Source: an uncultured Alphaproteobacteria bacterium (GTDB taxonomy: Bacteria; Pseudomonadota; Alphaproteobacteria; Caulobacterales; Parvularculaceae). Taken from it: a DNA stretch of 7,204 bases. The notes beneath the pieces were generated by a model. It was not told the DNA's origin. It searched no databases and saw only the letters and a list, made by a program, of their open reading frames with translations. The position numbers were made by a program, and so were the translations under genes. Of this stretch, positions 5,302-7,204 are shown one piece after another; positions within the stretch are counted from its first letter, which is position 1; every line of letters begins with the position of its first letter. The stretch spans positions 1-7,204 of the forward strand of contig CALKYG010000187.1 in assembly GCA_938003575.1 (NCBI GenBank), read 5' to 3'.

Positions 5302-6606
5302 ATGACTGATTATTCACCGCGCGAGATCGTATCGGAGCTCAACAGGTTCATCGTGGGACAGAACGCGGCCAAGCGCGCCGTCGCGATCGCGCTGAGAAAT
5401 CGCTGGCGGCGGCGGCGCGTGGAAGGCGCGATGCGCGAGGAGATCACGCCGAAAAACATCCTCATGATCGGTCCCACCGGCGTTGGGAAAACCGAGATTT
5501 CACGCCGGCTGGCGCGGCTCGCCGGCGCCCCATTCCTGAAGGTTGAGGCGACAAAGTTCACAGAGGTCGGTTATGTCGGGCGCGACGTCGATTCAATCGT
5601 GCGCGATCTCGTTGAGGTCGCAAGATCGCTGGTGCGTGAAAAACGGCGCGAGGAAGTCAGGGCGAGCGCGGCCGAAGCGGCGGAGGCGCGCGTCATCGAC
5701 GCGCTGGTCGGCGCAGGCGCCGGCGCAGCAACGCGCGCGAGTTTCCTCGAAAAGCTCCGGCGCGGCGACCTTGACGAGCGCGAGATAGATCTCGAACTGC
5801 GCGACCAAGGAGTTTCGAGTTTTGATATTCCGGGAATGCCGGGGGCGCAGATGGGCGTCATCAATATCTCCGACATGCTCGGAAAGGCCTTCGCCGGACC
5901 CACGAAGAAGAAGCGCCTGAAGATCCGCGACGCGTATGAGCCGCTGCTCGCTGAAGAGTCGGACAAGCTGCTCGACGACGAGGGGATGAATCGTGAGGCG
6001 GTCGAACTTGCGCAAAATGACGGGATCGTCTTTCTCGACGAAATCGACAAGATTGCGCGCGGCGGCGAAGACGGACGCGGCGCGGATGTCAGCCGGGAAG
6101 GCGTGCAGCGCGATTTGTTGCCGCTGATTGAGGGCGCAACGGTTGCGACCAAATACGGTCCGGTCAAGACCGACCATATCCTGTTCATCGCTTCTGGCGC
6201 GTTTCATTTGTCGAAGCCCTCGGATCTTTTGCCGGAATTGCAGGGACGGCTGCCGATCCGGGTCGAGCTCGACGCCCTGACACGCGACGATCTCAAGCTG
6301 ATCCTCACCGACACTGAGGCGAGCCTCGTGCGTCAGTACGCCGCCCTGCTGGCCACGGAGGGTGTCTCGCTCGAATTCGCCGAGGACGGGATCGACGCGA
6401 TCGCTGACGCGGCGGCGGCCGTGAACGGGACCGTCGAAAATATCGGGGCGCGACGGCTTGCGACGATCCTTGAGGCGGTGCTCGAGGACCTGTCCTTTTC
6501 CGCGACCGACCGGGACGGCGAAACCGTCCGAATCGACGCCGCCTATGTCGAGGCCCGGATTGGCGAAGTCACGCGAAATTCCGACCTTTCCCGTTACATT
6601 CTGTAG
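5302..6606 (+). CDS. hslU: ATP-dependent protease ATPase subunit HslU (ClpY)
   Basis: The product has 434 residues from ATG 5302 (E. coli 443). HslU is the AAA+ hexamer that unfolds substrates and feeds them to HslV. Features in order: [16 protein letters not shown] (5-20), Walker A GPTGVGKT (57-64), [14 protein letters not shown] (80-93) with the GYVG pore loop, the inserted I-domain (about 108-235), Walker B IVFLDEID (242-249), [17 protein letters not shown] (262-278), FIASGAF (295-301), [13 protein letters not shown] (311-323), sensor-2 ENIGARRL (379-386), and the C-terminal RYIL tail that docks into HslV to activate it. All key motifs are intact. Four in-frame ATGs (5272, 5284, 5293, 5302) are possible; 5302 is chosen because family members begin close to the SPREIVSEL segment, although none has a strong ribosome site. 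With the trio's terminator ending at about 5255, hslU needs read-through or a promoter very close to its start. Confidence 0.96.
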   Translation: MTDYSPREIVSELNRFIVGQNAAKRAVAIALRNRWRRRRVEGAMREEITPKNILMIGPTGVGKTEISRRLARLAGAPFLKVEATKFTEVGYVGRDVDSIVRDLVEVARSLVREKRREEVRASAAEAAEARVIDALVGAGAGAATRASFLEKLRRGDLDEREIDLELRDQGVSSFDIPGMPGAQMGVINISDMLGKAFAGPTKKKRLKIRDAYEPLLAEESDKLLDDEGMNREAVELAQNDGIVFLDEIDKIARGGEDGRGADVSREGVQRDLLPLIEGATVATKYGPVKTDHILFIASGAFHLSKPSDLLPELQGRLPIRVELDALTRDDLKLILTDTEASLVRQYAALLATEGVSLEFAEDGIDAIADAAAAVNGTVENIGARRLATILEAVLEDLSFSATDRDGETVRIDAAYVEARIGEVTRNSDLSRYIL

Positions 6607-6629
6607 GATTTTGCGTTGCCGCAGAGCCA

Positions 6630-6644
6630 CAGGCGCGGAGCCTG
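6630..6644 (+). terminator. weak hairpin downstream of hslU
   Basis: A 5-bp stem, CAGGC and GCCTG, surrounds GCGGA and starts 24 bp after the hslU stop. Only a broken T-rich stretch (GTCTTTCCGTTT) follows a few bases later. It may be a weak or factor-assisted terminator, or chance. Confidence 0.25.
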
Positions 6645-6662
6645 CCCGGTCTTTCCGTTTCG

Positions 6663-6677
6663 TTAATGGCGGGTTAA
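6663..6677 (+). promoter_or_regulatory. perfect CtrA-type box (TTAA-N7-TTAA)
   Basis: TTAATGGCGGGTTAA matches all eight fixed positions of the CtrA consensus with the correct 7-base spacer. CtrA is the cell-cycle response regulator of alphaproteobacteria. The box ends 37 bp before the ATG of the next gene, a normal place for a regulator-dependent promoter. The surrounding DNA is GC-rich, which makes a chance match less likely than in AT-rich DNA. Confidence 0.6.
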
Positions 6678-6714
6678 GCTGCTTTCTCCTTGGGGAAGAA
6701 GTGGGGCCATTCTC

Positions 6715-7204
6715 ATGGCTGACGGTTCACGCATGGCGTCCAGGCGGAGTTTTTACGGTCCGGCCCCGCAGGATTCCGATCCGCGCTATTCCGCCGGCGA
6801 TCCCGATCAGCCTTTTGGCGCAAGCGCGATGGAGGGTAAGCGTCGGCCGCGCATCGCCTTCACCGGCGAAGAATTCGGCTTCGGCTATCAGGCGACGGCG
6901 TCATTCATAGAGCGCGCCCGTCGCCAGGGGACCGTTTCGGACGGCGGCGTAAGGGGTGTTTTTGCGCGCACGGAGCGTGAATACGACGAAGCCAGCCGAA
7001 ACTCCAAATTCGACTACTCAGCGGAAATTTCGCAGCCCCTCCGCACCAAGGAACAGGCGTTGATGGCGGTTAAGCAGGGAACCGCCGATTTCGCCCTCAT
7101 CCCATTCTACCACCCGTATTCCGGCTATGATTTTGAGTCGCTGCGCGCGCTGTCGAGTCTGTTCACGCTGCTGGTCGTCGAGCAGGGCGAGGCGAGTGAC
7201 AGTC
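6715..7204 (+). CDS. prephenate-dehydratase-like domain protein (3' end off the window)
   Basis: The frame is open from ATG 6715 to the right edge (163 codons). GTGGGG 8 nt upstream is a good ribosome site. The first 43 residues are polar, Arg/Asp/Pro-rich and probably disordered. Then PRIAFTGEEFGFGYQATASF (45-64) resembles the first strand and glycine loop of prephenate dehydratase (compare KIAFLGPKGSYSHLAA in E. coli PheA, recalled from memory). The segment LMAVKQGTADFALIPFYHPYSG (116-137) resembles that family's AV..G.AD.A.iPieN...G strand. The central ENT/ENS of true enzymes is FYHPYSG here, so prephenate dehydratase activity is doubtful. A ligand-binding or diverged enzyme on the same fold is more likely. 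A CtrA-type box lies just upstream. ATG 6733 or 6829 would remove part or nearly all of the polar N-terminus. The gene call is firm; the family assignment is tentative. Confidence 0.65.
   Translation, partial: MADGSRMASRRSFYGPAPQDSDPRYSAGDPDQPFGASAMEGKRRPRIAFTGEEFGFGYQATASFIERARRQGTVSDGGVRGVFARTEREYDEASRNSKFDYSAEISQPLRTKEQALMAVKQGTADFALIPFYHPYSGYDFESLRALSSLFTLLVVEQGEASDS

Noticed and set aside
5593..6630. Minus-strand open frame (345 codons) across hslU
   Set aside because: It is a shadow of hslU caused by GC-rich codon bias; hslU motifs are intact on the plus strand.
6458..6910. Plus-strand open frame (150 codons) overlapping the end of hslU and the start of the last gene
   Set aside because: It is in a different frame from both genes, Arg/Pro/Ser-rich and motif-free, and it spans the CtrA-type box. 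The frame starting at 6715 has a ribosome site and domain similarity.

Overview
The window is GC-rich, gene-dense chromosomal DNA from an alphaproteobacterium. The case rests on the alphaproteobacterial-style HslV and HslU sequences, three TadE/TadG-type Flp-pilus proteins, and a perfect CtrA-type box (TTAA-N7-TTAA). The lineage could be Caulobacterales-, Parvularculales- or Rhizobiales-like, but I cannot fix the family from the sequence alone. No tRNA, rRNA, CRISPR array or insertion sequence was seen.

Left part (minus strand, 1-2126). A CYTH-CHAD protein (inorganic polyphosphate/triphosphatase type) runs off the left edge and starts near 1279. Upstream of it is a two-gene unit encoding two small exported cysteine proteins. 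These are clearly tandem paralogues (C-x13-C-x-C-L motif), and a GC-rich hairpin follows the second gene. A 155-bp divergent intergenic region separates this unit from hslV.

Middle part (plus strand, 2282-6606). hslV (the HslVU protease peptidase) and hslU (its AAA+ unfoldase) are both intact. They are separated by about 2.5 kb holding a compact trio of surface-pilus genes: one TadG-like protein with a large Asn/Thr/Ser/Gly-rich C-terminal region, then two TadE-like pseudopilins. The trio has an AT-rich leader with a 14-bp perfect palindrome and a near-CtrA site. It ends in a textbook intrinsic terminator just before hslU, so it looks like its own transcription unit placed inside hslVU.

Right part (6607-7204). 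A perfect CtrA-type box lies 37 bp ahead of a gene that runs off the right edge. Its visible product has an unusual polar N-terminus followed by a segment resembling the prephenate dehydratase (periplasmic-binding-like) fold, but without the usual catalytic-family motif.

The most unusual items are the paired small secreted Cys proteins (possibly an undescribed family), the tad-like trio inside hslVU, and the CtrA-box-linked prephenate-dehydratase-like gene.
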